Assembly: GCA_029945375.1 (NCBI GenBank)
Contig: CM057067.1
Location: forward strand, 1,302,001 to 1,366,000
Length of the DNA: 64,000 bases
Reading direction: 5' to 3'
From: Agaricus subrufescens
Taxonomy: Eukaryota > Basidiomycota > Agaricomycetes > Agaricales > Agaricaceae
Under the pieces are notes generated by a model that worked only from the letters and a program-made list of their open reading frames with translations, did no database searches and was not told where the DNA came from. Position 1 is the stretch's first letter; each line of letters opens with the position of its first letter. Position numbers and translations under genes: made by a program. Shown here one piece after another: positions 1-11,200 of the stretch.

Positions 1-443
1 GTGGAGAGTGGATTAATTGAATTGTTGGCTGCTCCATTTATCGGCATGTTTTCCTTCTCTCTCTCATCAGAGAAAGGTGACACGTCATCAGGGTTTCTGA
101 TTGGAAACTCTGATGCACTAGAATTACTTGTCTTCTTGGCTATATGAACATCAAGTTCTGTATCCAGCACCGAAATACAATTTGATATGGTAGCCAAGCG
201 CTATTTATAAACTTAATAATTGATATTTCACTGGTCTATGATACTCACAGGCTGCTGTTTAGCTAGCTTGCGTTTTTTTACCCGTGGTTTTGCATAATCT
301 CCGAGATTTTCAATGACAGATTTATGTTTTTTTGGTTTGAGAGACCGAGGCATAATGAATAGGGAGTAGTTTGAGGGTTCGACATCGAGTAGCCCAAATG
401 TGTAGTAGCCATCAAATATGACATCAAATTCGACATAAAACAT
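1..443 (-). CDS. Hypothetical protein, 5' part, cut by window edge
   Basis: Two exons on the minus strand stay open across a clean 48-nt intron (201-248; donor GTGAGT, acceptor AATAG). Exon 1 runs 443-249 from an ATG (MFYVEFDVIF...) and ends in a Lys/Arg-rich stretch. Exon 2 runs from 200 to beyond position 1 and is polar, Ser/Asn/Glu-rich, with no stop. The frame also continues a little upstream of the chosen ATG, so the start is uncertain. I do not recognise a family. The basic patch followed by a low-complexity tail could suit a nuclear protein, but that is a guess. The phase-perfect join is the main support that it is a real gene. Confidence 0.45.
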
Positions 444-896
444 TTTAGAAATTTGGGGCAAGCTCAGTTTGATATTTATTCACAATTCTCTTGCACCGAT
501 ACCTGACAAAACATGTAACTTAGGTATTGGTGCAAGCAAAATTTCAATATTTGTGAAATTGAGAGTGCCCCAAATATATAACTATTTTACAAGCATTTTT
601 GTAACGCTTTTGTCACGTTTTAGTCATGTGATGTCTACCACAACGTAGTTACTCTACCTTACATAATCCCGTAAAGATAGAATATATCACAAGAACGTGC
701 TTGTCACATCGACATCGTTACTCTCCAAGCTCGTAGCGAATTGCACGCAATACATACTAAAAAGAAAAGAAAAAAAACACCGAAAAATCAAAGCGATGAG
801 TGCGGAAAGCCGAATAGGGGTCAACGCAACGCAAAATAAACACCAGATGCTTGTCAATGGTGCAAAAAAAAAGCCATTGAGACGAAACTGACTGGC
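444..896. other. AT-rich intergenic stretch with repeat remnant
   Basis: No supported gene. The part from about 740 to 895 resembles 21500-21620 (shared run around AAAATCAAAGCGATGAG), so it is a dispersed repeat remnant that in both places precedes a NACHT-A fragment. Confidence 0.4.
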
Positions 897-1060
897 TTAG
901 TGGTGCTAGACCCAGTGGACGAAATGATCTAGATGATGTTGTTCCTACTCTTGCATAGGGACTTGCCGTTAAACATGCTGTCTACGAGCAAATTATTTAT
1001 ATAAAATTACTTACGATCCATCATCCCACTATTTTGACAAGACCTACGGATTCAGTTCAG
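897..1060 (+). pseudogene. NACHT-A fragment
   Basis: Short relic of the NACHT-A exon. Translation recalls the stretch just after Walker A in the intact copies (RPSGRND..., then PTLA and LAVKHAVY) but is broken by a TAG and frame changes. It corresponds to roughly 3847-3990 of the double-NACHT gene. The same repeat plus fragment combination recurs at 21500-21880. Confidence 0.7.
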
Positions 1061-1360
1061 GCGAACGTGACTCGTGTCACAAGTCAGTCACAAGTTGTCC
1101 GACTTTCCGACCTGACACCGACTACTGTCGTCAAGGCGCCGACTAGCAAACCTCTGACATGATCAAACGGTCGATGGATCGATTCTCCTAGTCCTCGAGT
1201 AACATTATGTTTCACTCCAGCAATGCTCGGAGTAATCTATTGATGAACATTCGCGTCCGATTCTTGAAAGCATCAACTTTCTGTTTCGCACTCCCTCTCG
1301 TGGTGACGGTTTGTGTGTTGCCTACAAAGCTTTGACCCTCGTAAAGTAAGTCATTCTTCG
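1061..1360. other. No gene seen
   Basis: Unique-looking sequence between the NACHT fragment and the duplicated leader block. I see no open frame with splice support, RNA gene or repeat. Confidence 0.4.
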
Positions 1361-2750
1361 ATTGTATACCCATATTCTACTTATTCCATGTAGTCCTAGT
1401 TCATTCACCTGGGTAGGACCTGACCCACCTCACCATTTTTCTGCCGCAGTAAGCAATCCGTACTACTTGAAACGAGTAAAATTAATTCAGATTGTACTAC
1501 AGGCGCATATGTGCTATGAGCGTTTTCAACACACACCAACCTCACTCATCTTGCTCCTTCTTATGTCAATTTTCGCGATGATGGCGAAATACTCCGACCA
1601 CTACCCAATATCCCATCACTCAATTCCTTGACCCTTTCTCAAGTGATTGTCTTGCACGCTGACACTGTTGCAGAGTCATGAAGTCTGGTATGGTTCCCCT
1701 CTTTGCCTATCTCTCTAGCTGATCTTCGCCTTTGAAAGTCGAAGTTTCGGAAAACCGAACGCGTCAAGCTTATTGATGCTTACCAACACAGTATCTGGGG
1801 ACCTCGATTAAGGAGGTCGCACATTCAAGATGCTGCCACAAGGCGCGTTCTCCTGGAGGACCCAACGATGATAGTCCGCCTCATGCTGACTACGCCGAGC
1901 CTGAAGTGTTGTAGAAAATTACGCGGGTTGTTTTATGTCGGGGAAAGTTTGAGCGCATCATCGAAGGAGATCGCGTCATGAAGGATAGTAGCTTGATTTA
2001 ATAGGTTTCCCCTGTATCTTAATGTGAGTCGAGATTCTATGTGCATCTCACGTTCAACTGAAAGCATGACTACGACCTCTTCAGGTCAAGTTGTTCATTG
2101 TCCTCATTCTTCAGCATACCTTAGGAGCGAATTGGCAGCTCAGCACGTTATCATGCATTATCATATAATCATCAGAAGATGTGGTGTACACATCTTCCTA
2201 CGATCACTTCTCGCTACGGAATCTGCATACATCAAGGCCTCCAGTGCCATTGCACAACAGGATGGGCCGTACAGCAGCATCTTCGTTATGCCGCTTGACA
2301 CCACATATGGGCATATCTTGTCCATGTACTTGAAGAGCCTCCAAGACCGATGCAACTGTGTCACCGCGGATAGAGAAACTGAGGTTTCCAATGATATCTG
2401 GATTTTCGCAACTTGTCATAGGAGCACCGTGCAACAGAGCATGCTATTAGCTCGGAGGCAATGGAATCGTCGATACACGAGGAACCTCCCATCCTACGGC
2501 CTAACAACAGCGTGCCTGTGCTAGTCAGTCCAATCTCTCAATCAAGGGGGCAAGGCGACCCGTGAAAGAGTGCAGCTGGCATAGGGAGAATGAAGGTGGC
2601 CGAATCTTGTTAACAGCGTCTGCGAATTCTTGTTTGTGATTGGGGTTTATTCGATGTGTTGTCTTGGTTTTCATTGTCCGACCTTAGTACACACACGAAG
2701 GGATGAGCCATTACATCAGTCGGGCCTTGAGCCATTACATCAGTCGGGCC
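1361..2750. repeat. Leader block of NLR cassette, copy 1
   Basis: This block is related to 27800-29060, and both copies lie directly upstream of a double-NACHT gene with the same spacing. Shared landmarks include CCATGTAGTCCT, TGACACTGTTGCAGA, and the 5' region near GAGTGCACGTGGTTAAAA just before the NACHT start codons. Translations in several frames give short similar peptides in the two copies (for example ATRRV followed by a Gly-Lys-Phe-containing stretch), which suggests an old gene decayed before or after duplication. I could not name it. The 166-aa open frame at 2024-2524 is not conserved intact in the second copy and is not called. Confidence 0.6.
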
Positions 2751-2955
2751 TTTAGCCCCTTCAAAATAACGATGATACTATGATATCTATGTAGCGTCTT
2801 TGGCGAGCCGCGCTGACTGCTCGATGCTAATGCTCAGTGCCCCTGCCCCGCTCGGCGCTATCATCTATGCTTCGGAGTGCACGTGGTTAAAACCCCGCGG
2901 GGATGCTCATGGTCGATCACTCCTGTACAATCGATCGATCCTCTTCACCACAGCG

Positions 2956-5900
2956 ATGTCATCGCCTTCCTACTTCAACAAATCCAAAACAGCATCGGTG
3001 GATCCGCCTGGTCCCCCGAATCAGCCATCAACAGATGAACCCGGCCAAGCACCCGGCCTCAATTCCGTATCAGGATCCCCCCCTTTAGAGACTCAACCCG
3101 CACCTACCATACCCGCCGTATCCTCTGTCGTCATCTCAAATGAACACTCAAATCCACGTGTGTCAAGTTTTCCAATCTCGTTACCTGCAGGTGAGTTCGT
3201 GTTCAGTGAGCCAGTTCAGTCGGTGACTGCAAAATAAGCATTCGGTCCTGCTTCGACATCTCGCATTCTTAAAAATACGCACATCAATAATCCAACAATG
3301 GTCTCGAACACCTTCAACTCTGGAGGAGCCAGTACGCAGACCAATCCTACTATTTTTGTTCCCATCTAAGCGTTGACTAGTTACACATTCTTCAATCCCA
3401 CCGGCTATGGGTGAGTCCATATCCGTGCATTTTGCGAGTCGATCGGTAACCCAGGACAAGCACCTGACCTTACTTCGTCGCCTCGTCTCTTCGAAAATGC
3501 GCATAATTTTACCCTTAATCATCCCATATTTATTTCTGGAGGAGGAACCAGTACGCAAACCAACCCTCTTGTTATTGTTCCCGCCTAAGAATAGACTAGT
3601 CATGCAGCTACTTGAAATTAAGACGATTCGCGGTGCAGAACACGACTCATCCGCCCGCTATCCTCCTCCAAAATGCCATCCACAGACTCGCAAAACTCTG
3701 AGAGGAGAGATTGTCCGTTGGGTTGTCAATCCCAAGCGTGGCTGGAGAATGTTCTACGTTCTCGGCTCGGCAGGCGTCGGAAAGTCCTCTGTGGCTCAAT
3801 CGGTTGCTGAGGAGATAGACTGCCTCGGTGCTTCTTGCTTCATATCTAGACCCAGTGGACGAAATGATCCAGATCGTGTTATTCCTACTCTTGCATATCA
3901 GCTCGCCGTCAAACACGATGTCTACAAGCAGATCATTTCACATAAAATTGCTCACGATCCTAGCATCCTAACAAAGGCCCGAAGGGTTCAGTTCAAGGAA
4001 CTCCTCGTCGACCCATTTCGTACTATCATGGCTCAGGACACATCAGCCCTCCAAAAACCCTTATTGATCATCATCGACGGACTGGACGAGTGCAAAGATA
4101 AGGAGGCGCAATGCGAGTTCATTGAACTCATTGGGGATCACATTCGCTCTTTTCCCGAGTTCCCCTTGCTGTGGTTGATCTGCAGTCGACCGGAATCACA
4201 TCTCAAATATGCACTGTCCCGGGCGGATTTTCAGGTCCCCTGTAGGCGAGAGGAGATATCTGTTGATGACAATGAAGGTCGTCAGGATGTTTTGCTATAT
4301 CTTCGAGAAGAGTTTCGCAACATTCGATCTAAATACCGAGATTCTCTCGACGAGGATTGGCCACCGGAAACTGATCTTCTCAAAATTGCCACTGCTTCAT
4401 CTGGGATGTTTGCCTTCGCTTCCACCGTTGTTCGCTTTGTCAATGATGCCAGGACCGGTGATCCATCAAGTGAACTACAAGTTTGCATACGGGCCATTGA
4501 AAGCTCTCGTACATCCATCGGCCGAAATCCGTATCACGCCCTTGACACCCTCTATCAATCTATACTGTCCTTCACCAATTCTACAACCCGGCAAACCACG
4601 ATGGTAATTTTGGGAATGTGTATTCTCTATTCACATAGCGGTCCCTCTAAATCCGTCCAAGCCCTGGCGAACTTTTTACGCGTAACCAAGGCTGCCTTCT
4701 ATCATGCACTGTTGCCACTACACTCAGTACTTCGCATTCCTCCCTCCGACGCTTTTACAAAGGGTATCGAGTTTTATCACGCTTCATTCGCTGATTTCCT
4801 ACGGGACCCCGAGCGTTCAGGTGAATTCTACCTTGACGAGGCTGCAGTGCATTATGATGTGGCTCTTAAAGCGCTTCGCTGGCATACTGATTTAGAGCGT
4901 GACATACACAAAGGTATCCTCTCCTTGTCCTTCTAAACATGTATCTATTCAGGTACTCATTCCCTATTAGACAATATCTGGGTCTCACCATCAGAAAATG
5001 CACAAATATGCCTCAAAAACGTCAAATCTCAATCCCTGGAAGTCTTATGGATAGCGTGCCCCCATGTCAAGGGGGAGAAGGTCGTCAACGTGCATCAAGA
5101 GCTGCAGAAGTTCAATTTCAATGTTCTAGGCCGCGTCGTTCCAACTGAATGGCACTTTATTGATTTTTTGAAATGGCTTAATCAACAGGTGAGTATACAA
5201 CTGACCACAATGTTGCTCATTCTCATTGAATACCCCACATCAGGAAGCAGCTTCCGAGACCCAGAAACTACTAGGCTCTCCACAGACCTGCAAGAGTTGT
5301 AAAGTGACGAATATCACTCGAGTCAATCTCACTCTAACGGGAGCCCCTGCTGGCCTTTTCACTGAAGGAAAAGGCCACTGGAAAACCCCATTCGACATTT
5401 TCAAGAGAGGCAATATTCGCTGGGGAGGCCGAGGCCGAAGCATATTTCCTGAAGAATCTACTAGAATTCACTTTGACCTAGGGAATGGGGATAAGTGTCG
5501 ACATATACATATTGAGTAAGTGGCAACTACGAAGCATCTCCGGGTACTGACCTGTTCACATCTAATCTACCTCTAAAATATACTGTCTTCAGCCAGTGTA
5601 AGCAAAATACGTCTTTAATCACCCTTACTGATCTCTACTGATGGCCATCTCTGACAGTCATGGCGAAGCTTTGGAGGGAAACGATCCTTGCAGTTACATT
5701 TGATTCTTCAGCTTGCGATCCACCTCCGCGATGTCATCCTGGAGCCCGCTTGGGCATCATTGGGCGGTGCCTACACTTCATTGCAAACTGCGACGGCGAG
5801 AAGAAAATACTCTACATAATCGACGCGGCTGGAGTCGGAAAGTCGACCATCATGCAGAGTGTTGCCGAGTCACCAGAGCTTCAAGTGAGCTACCACGCGT

Positions 5901-7463
5901 CTGTCTTTATTCCAACCAAGTGGCACGATAATGGACGCAAAGCCATCGTCACAACCATTGCCTACCAGTTGGCAACTAAATGTGAACTCTACCGGAAGCT
6001 TATTGAAGAAGAATTCGCCAAGAATCCATTACTCTTCCAACTCTCGGAAGCAGAGCTGTTCAATGATTTAAACGTTAAACCGTTCGTCGATAGCACACCA
6101 CTGAAGCCTGGCGGTCGCGTGCTAGTAATTATTGATGGCCTTGATGAATCCAGCGACCACCCCCAAATCGAGCTCCTTCAGCTGATCTATGTTCTCTGCG
6201 TCGAGTATCCTTCCTCGCCCTTGGTGTGGTTCATTACTAGTCACCCTGGGTCAATCATCACTTCCTTCACCTTTGGACCTGGTTCAATATATGAGAGGGA
6301 AGATATCTCTTTTGATTCGGATGAAGCTCGTGCTGACGTTGAACGATTCCTTCGTCATGAGTTGATGGTGATCAAGAAGGCTTCAGATATATCCGATTCA
6401 CGATGGCCTGAGGACCGGGACATTCGGAGACTCGCCAGTGCTGCCGGTGGGTTTTTTGCCTATGCACAATCGGTCATCAAATATATTGGTGACTCGAAAG
6501 CTGGAAATCCAATATCTCAGTTTCATCGCGTAATGTGCGCCATTGATGGACTCCCGATAGCTGACCTATCACAAGAGGAGGAACACCCGATGGCCCTACT
6601 GGATACATCGTGCAGGCGGGTTCTATCTAAACTTACTTACCCAGTCACGGTCTTCGCTCGGGAAATATCATTCATGTTAGGGTCTCGTGAGTGCGATTTA
6701 GCCATCAGGCGTCTTGGCACCGGAGGAAACTTTGTTTTATTGTGCAATTGGTTAGGTATAACAATGTATGAAGCTTATGCCGCCTTCCGTCATCTCCAGT
6801 CTTTTTTCTACGTTCCCCCCCACAACAAGGCCAATGAAGATCTGCCTAGAGCATATCATCAATCATTCCTTGACTATATACATGACCCTACCCGGTCCAG
6901 GTTCTCCCGTGATATTCAAGAGGGAGCTCGACAGCTCGGGGCCCGATGTGGGTTAAGAATCTTAGAGGAGGCTCCAGATGGCATAGATCTAGGCGATTTG
7001 GACTATGAATTTTTCTACGGCGTCCTGGCTCGTGGACCCGGGACTAGAGGAGAGATATCGCTCACTTGGAGGGATTGGGAAGGATATGGCTGGAATGTTA
7101 ATGAAATGAGGCTGAGGATGTATCAATTGGCAATTGGAAGCGTTGTAAACGGGATACGTCTTGGAGATCCGAACTTTAAGAACGAGCTCCTCGTTTGTCT
7201 CTTGATAATGCGGTTCCAGGCATATAATTCTAATATTCCGTATCATCGGTTACGTGACTGGGTGTTTGTGAGTCCTCCGCAATTTGTCCTTCTGTGTCTG
7301 TATTACTGAGGCTGTACATGAGGATGAACCTTTACGTCCTGCCATCATGGCGCAAGGTCTACTCAAGAAGGTGCCTCTTAATGTCATTGTTGTTCCCGAA
7401 TCAGATCATTTTCCCGATGTCAAGCTGGAGTTTCGTCGTCCTGCTACGATAATAACAAACTGA
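2956..7463 (+). CDS. Double-NACHT NLR-like protein (NACHT-A + NACHT-B)
   Basis: Proposed exons: 2956-3190, 3239-3331, 3381-3410, 3461-3550, 3600-4913, 4971-5188, 5244-5515, 5593-5597, 5658-7267, 7323-7463. They sum to 4008 nt (1335 aa) with all phases matching. Residues 1-149 are a Pro/Ser-rich leader with two copies of a NAH/NTH-x-INN-type linker. NACHT-A has Walker A GSAGVGKSS near residue 204 and Walker B LLIIIDGLDEC near 305. A NACHT-A C-terminal module ends in DLGNGDKCRHIHI. A 5-nt micro-exon (CCAGT) then gives ...I-D-Q-F-M-A-K... into NACHT-B, with Walker A DAAGVGKST near 809 (first Gly is Asp) and Walker B VLVIIDGLDES near 906. A 5-bp deletion at 7461, relative to 18024-18040, makes a TGA that removes the usual C-terminal Cys domain. 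Fungal NACHT proteins are known for non-self recognition and cell-death signalling; that role is inferred here. Alternatively two separate genes end at TAA 5517 and start at ATG 5660. Confidence 0.7.
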
Positions 7464-7535
7464 TCCGTGGCAATCCACCTGCAAAGCGAGTGAAGTATCT
7501 GTTTTTGCGGCACGTATTGAACTAGTGTCGTGTAG

Positions 7536-7817
7536 CATGAATGGGAGGGCGATTGGGAGAAAGGGAATGGTGAGAGCCGGATGACCGTGTTTGATCAACG
7601 ACATTGCGATGCCTGTTTTGAGCGATTGGGAGACCAAGTGGAGGATTTGAGGATGCGATCCCCCGACCAAACTGTCTGGGTCCTATTCACTTCCACCGGA
7701 AGTTGTTGTGTAGAACTCTGGTTTGTTGATCCGGAAGATGGTATGTTGGAATGGACATACTGGTTTTGGTGTGAAATCCCGCTGGAGGAGCGTAGAAAGT
7801 ATGGGAGTCCTGTATGA
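7536..7817 (+). pseudogene. Stranded C-terminal exon of NACHT-B
   Basis: This is the 282-nt last exon seen intact in the minus-strand genes (50363-50644 and 53129-53410). It is open (H-E-W-E-G-D-W-E ... C-D-A-C-F-E-R ... ending GSPV, TGA) but is cut off from the upstream frame by the 5-bp deletion at about 7461. Its intron donor is also changed from GTGAGT to GCGAGT. If an unseen splice rescues it, it would restore the domain. Confidence 0.6.
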
Positions 7818-7850
7818 TCATGTACGATTATATCATCTACCACACGCGAC

Positions 7851-8270
7851 ATTCGTTAACATGATCTGTAGATAACTAACGACCTGTGAATTCCGGGTAT
7901 ACTTAAAGTATGATCAAGGAGGTTAGTTACTGGACTTTTGGCCACTGCTCGAGGCATAGCTCCTAGATCAAGCTTTATTGGACCTGCAGAGTTTCATCTG
8001 ACCTTCATCAATATACTGTGTTGTGTTAAATTGTGTCGTATGTTCGCGGACGCAAAGTCGACATATATGCTGGACAGCTTCCTTGAGACATAGAATGACG
8101 TCACGAACATGTGGATTCCATGGTCATGCCACCTAAGCAAACCTCCTAGCACTCATTACTGCCGCTGAACGCAAGGACAACAGGTGCAAAGAGAAAAAGC
8201 TGTTACATCAGCGGCAGGGCTGCACACATACACGTGGTGTCGATCAATCCTGCAGTGGACAACTACAACG
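7851..8270 (+). promoter_or_regulatory. Conserved upstream region of NACHT-A gene
   Basis: About 400 bp with no gene, conserved at 18400-18872 upstream of the paralogous NACHT-A copy, apart from scattered changes. Both carry a perfect TGACGTCA palindrome (8096-8103 and 18675-18682), 168-191 bp before the start codon. That is the CRE/bZIP (ATF/CREB) core site. Conservation alone could reflect recent duplication, so regulatory function is an inference. Confidence 0.45.
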
Positions 8271-11200
8271 ATGCTCAGAGAAGTCTTCAAAACGTTCGTT
8301 GCCCGCTTCAAAAAACACAAGAGGCTTAAGCAGCCAACACCTGTATCCGAATCCACTCATCTAGGGACCCTTCCTGCGCTAGCCACAGCGACACCAGATC
8401 CGTCGATCCTGTCCCTCGCAGGTCAGTTCATACGTGTTGTGCATGAGTTAGAGTAGTCAGTAACAGCAGAATAAGCGCCTGGCCCTGCTTCGGCACCTGG
8501 CATTCTTCAAAATGCGCATGATTTTGTCATCAATAACCCAATAATGGTCTCCGTCTCGAACACGTTCGACTTTGGAGGAGGACCCAGTACGCAGACCAAT
8601 CCTATTATTTTTGTTCCCATCTAACAACCAACCAGTTATGCAGCTGCTAGAAAGTAAAACGATTCGTGGTGCAGAACATGACTCATCCGCTCGCTATCCT
8701 CCTCCAAGGTGCCATCCAGAGACTCGCAAAACTCTGAGAGGAGAGATTGTTCATTGGGTGGTTAATCCCAACCGTGGCTGGAGCATGTTCTACGTTCTCG
8801 GTCCGGCCGGAGTAGGGAAGTCTGCCGTTGCGCAGACGGTTGCAGACGAAATTGACTGCCTCGGTGCTTCTTGCTTCATATCTCGACCCAATGGACGAAA
8901 TGATCCAGATGGCATTATTCCTACTCTTGCATATCAGCTTGCCGTCAAACACGCTGCCTATAAGCAGATCATTTCACATAAAATTGCTCACGATCCCACC
9001 ATTCTGAGAAAGACGCGAAAGGTTCAGTTCAGGGAACTTCTTGTCGATCCATTTCGTACCATCATGGCTCAGGACACATCAGCCCCCCGACATCCACTAT
9101 TGGTCATCATTGATGGTCTAGACGAGTGCAAGGATGAAGAGGCGCAATGCGAGTTCATTGAACTCATTGGGGATCACGTCCGCTCTTTCCCTGAGTTCCC
9201 CTTGTTGTGGTTGATCTTCAGTCGGCCAGAATTACACATCAAATATGCGCTGTCCCAGGCGGATTTTGAGGTTCTTTGTAGGCGGGAAGAGTTATCCGTT
9301 GATGACAACGGAGGCCGTCGGGATGTTTTACTATTTCTTCGAGACGAGTTTCGCAAGATTCGATCGAAACACCGAGATTCTCTCGACTGCGATTGGCCAC
9401 CGGAAAGTGACCTTCTCTGGATCGCAACTGCCGCATCTGGGCTATTTGCCTTTGCCTCCACCATTACTCGTTTTGTTGGCGATGTGGAAGTAAGTGATCC
9501 ATCAAACCAACTACGAATCTGCATGAAGGCTCTTGGAGGCTCTCGTACATCAATTACTCGGCATTTATACCTCACCCTTGATCTTCTCTATCAACATATA
9601 CTTTCTTCTGTTCATTCCGCAATTCTGCCAACTACGATGAAACTCTTGGGAATGTCTATATTATATCCAGATTTCGACGGCCCTTTTCAATCCGCCCAAG
9701 CGCTGGCAAACTTTTCCCTCATAGGAAAGGCTGCTTTTTACCGTGCACTGAAACCGCTACATTCGGTACTCCGCATTCCCTCCTCATCCGACGCTTTCAC
9801 AGACAGGGTTTTGATCAATCATGCTTCATTCACTGATTTCCTTCGGGACCCAGAGCGTTCGGGTGAATTCCACCTCGACGAAGCTGCGATACACTATGAT
9901 GTTGCCCTTTTGGCACTTCACTGGCATACGAATTCAGAACGTGGTATACACGCTGGTATTCTTTCCTCACAGTATCAAACCTGCATTTCTTTGCTCATTT
10001 GTCCTTCCTCGCCAGATGAAATCTGGGTCTCACCAACGGAGGATGCACAAGCGCACCTTAACAACATCAAAGCTCAGTCTCTTTCTGTCCTGTGGAAAGC
10101 CTGCTCTCGCGTCAAAGGAGACAACGCCATCAGCCTGTACCGAGAACTGCACAATTTTGATTTCAATATCTTGGGCACTGGCGATCACATTCTTGACACA
10201 TGGCAATTCGAGAAATTTCTCAAGTGGTCTAAAAATCTACAGGTGAGTATATAGTTGGGAAGAGTGTTTTTTATTGCCGTTGGATACTCAATATCATGAT
10301 CAGGATGCAAAATCTTCCAACACTGATCAGAAACTGTTAAATTATCTCGATGCCTATGATGGGTGTCATCAAATTGATATCACCCTATTTTGTTGTTCCC
10401 GAAACTACTTAGCTGGCTTTGCTAATGGGAGCCTTGACGAGGCAACCAAACTTCACCTTGATCTAGGGATTGGGAAAAAACGTCGACATATTCATATCGA
10501 AGTCGGGTAAGTTCCAAGTATGAGATTTGCCAGATAAGATACTGACATGCTCCCAATCGACTTGTTTGAAAAGTTGTGAGTGTCTATTATCATGATACTT
10601 ACTAGAAAAGGCTGCTGATACCATTACTCGATTGAAGCACGGAGACTACGCTCTGAGAGTGCCCCGCTTATTGAGACAAACGGAGGGTACTTTGGGTAAG
10701 TTTCAAGTATGGAGAATTGCCAGATAAGATACTGACATGCTCCCAATCGACTTGTTTGAAAAATTGTGAGTGTCCTTCATCGTGATTTTTACTAGAGAAG
10801 GCTGCTAATATCATTGCTCTATTGAATCCAGGATACTACCTATGACTGTCTTTAGTGCACTGGTAGCCACGCCATTACCGTAAGTTCCAAGTGTGGAGAA
10901 TTGCCGGATAAGATACTGACACGCTCTCAATCAACTTGTTTGAAAAATTGTGAGTGTCTTACATTGTGATTTTAACTATGACTAGAGAAGACCGCTAATA
11001 TCATTACTCTATCAAATCCAGGATACGACCTATGACTGTCTCTAGTCGACCAGTAGTTGCAAGGCCATTACCGTAAGTTCCAAGTGTGGAGAATTACCAG
11101 ATAAGATACTGACACACTCCCAATCGACTTGTTTGAAAAATTGTGAGTGTCTTTCATTGTGATTTTTACTAGAGAAGGCTGCTAATATCATTACTCTATC

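Noticed and set aside
1860..1990. Peptide resembling an RVVLC-GK-type stretch as in 2-oxoglutarate dehydrogenase
   Set aside because: Only a few residues match, neighbours do not follow that family, and both copies are broken.
2024..2524. 166-aa open frame in the leader block
   Set aside because: Not conserved as an open frame in the duplicated block at 28440-28740; no motif or splice support.
8587..8635. Continuous reading from TTG at 8572 into the NACHT exon
   Set aside because: A 49-nt intron with GTACGC donor and CTAAC branch site gives a conserved NAHDFVINN linker joined in phase, as in the paralogues.
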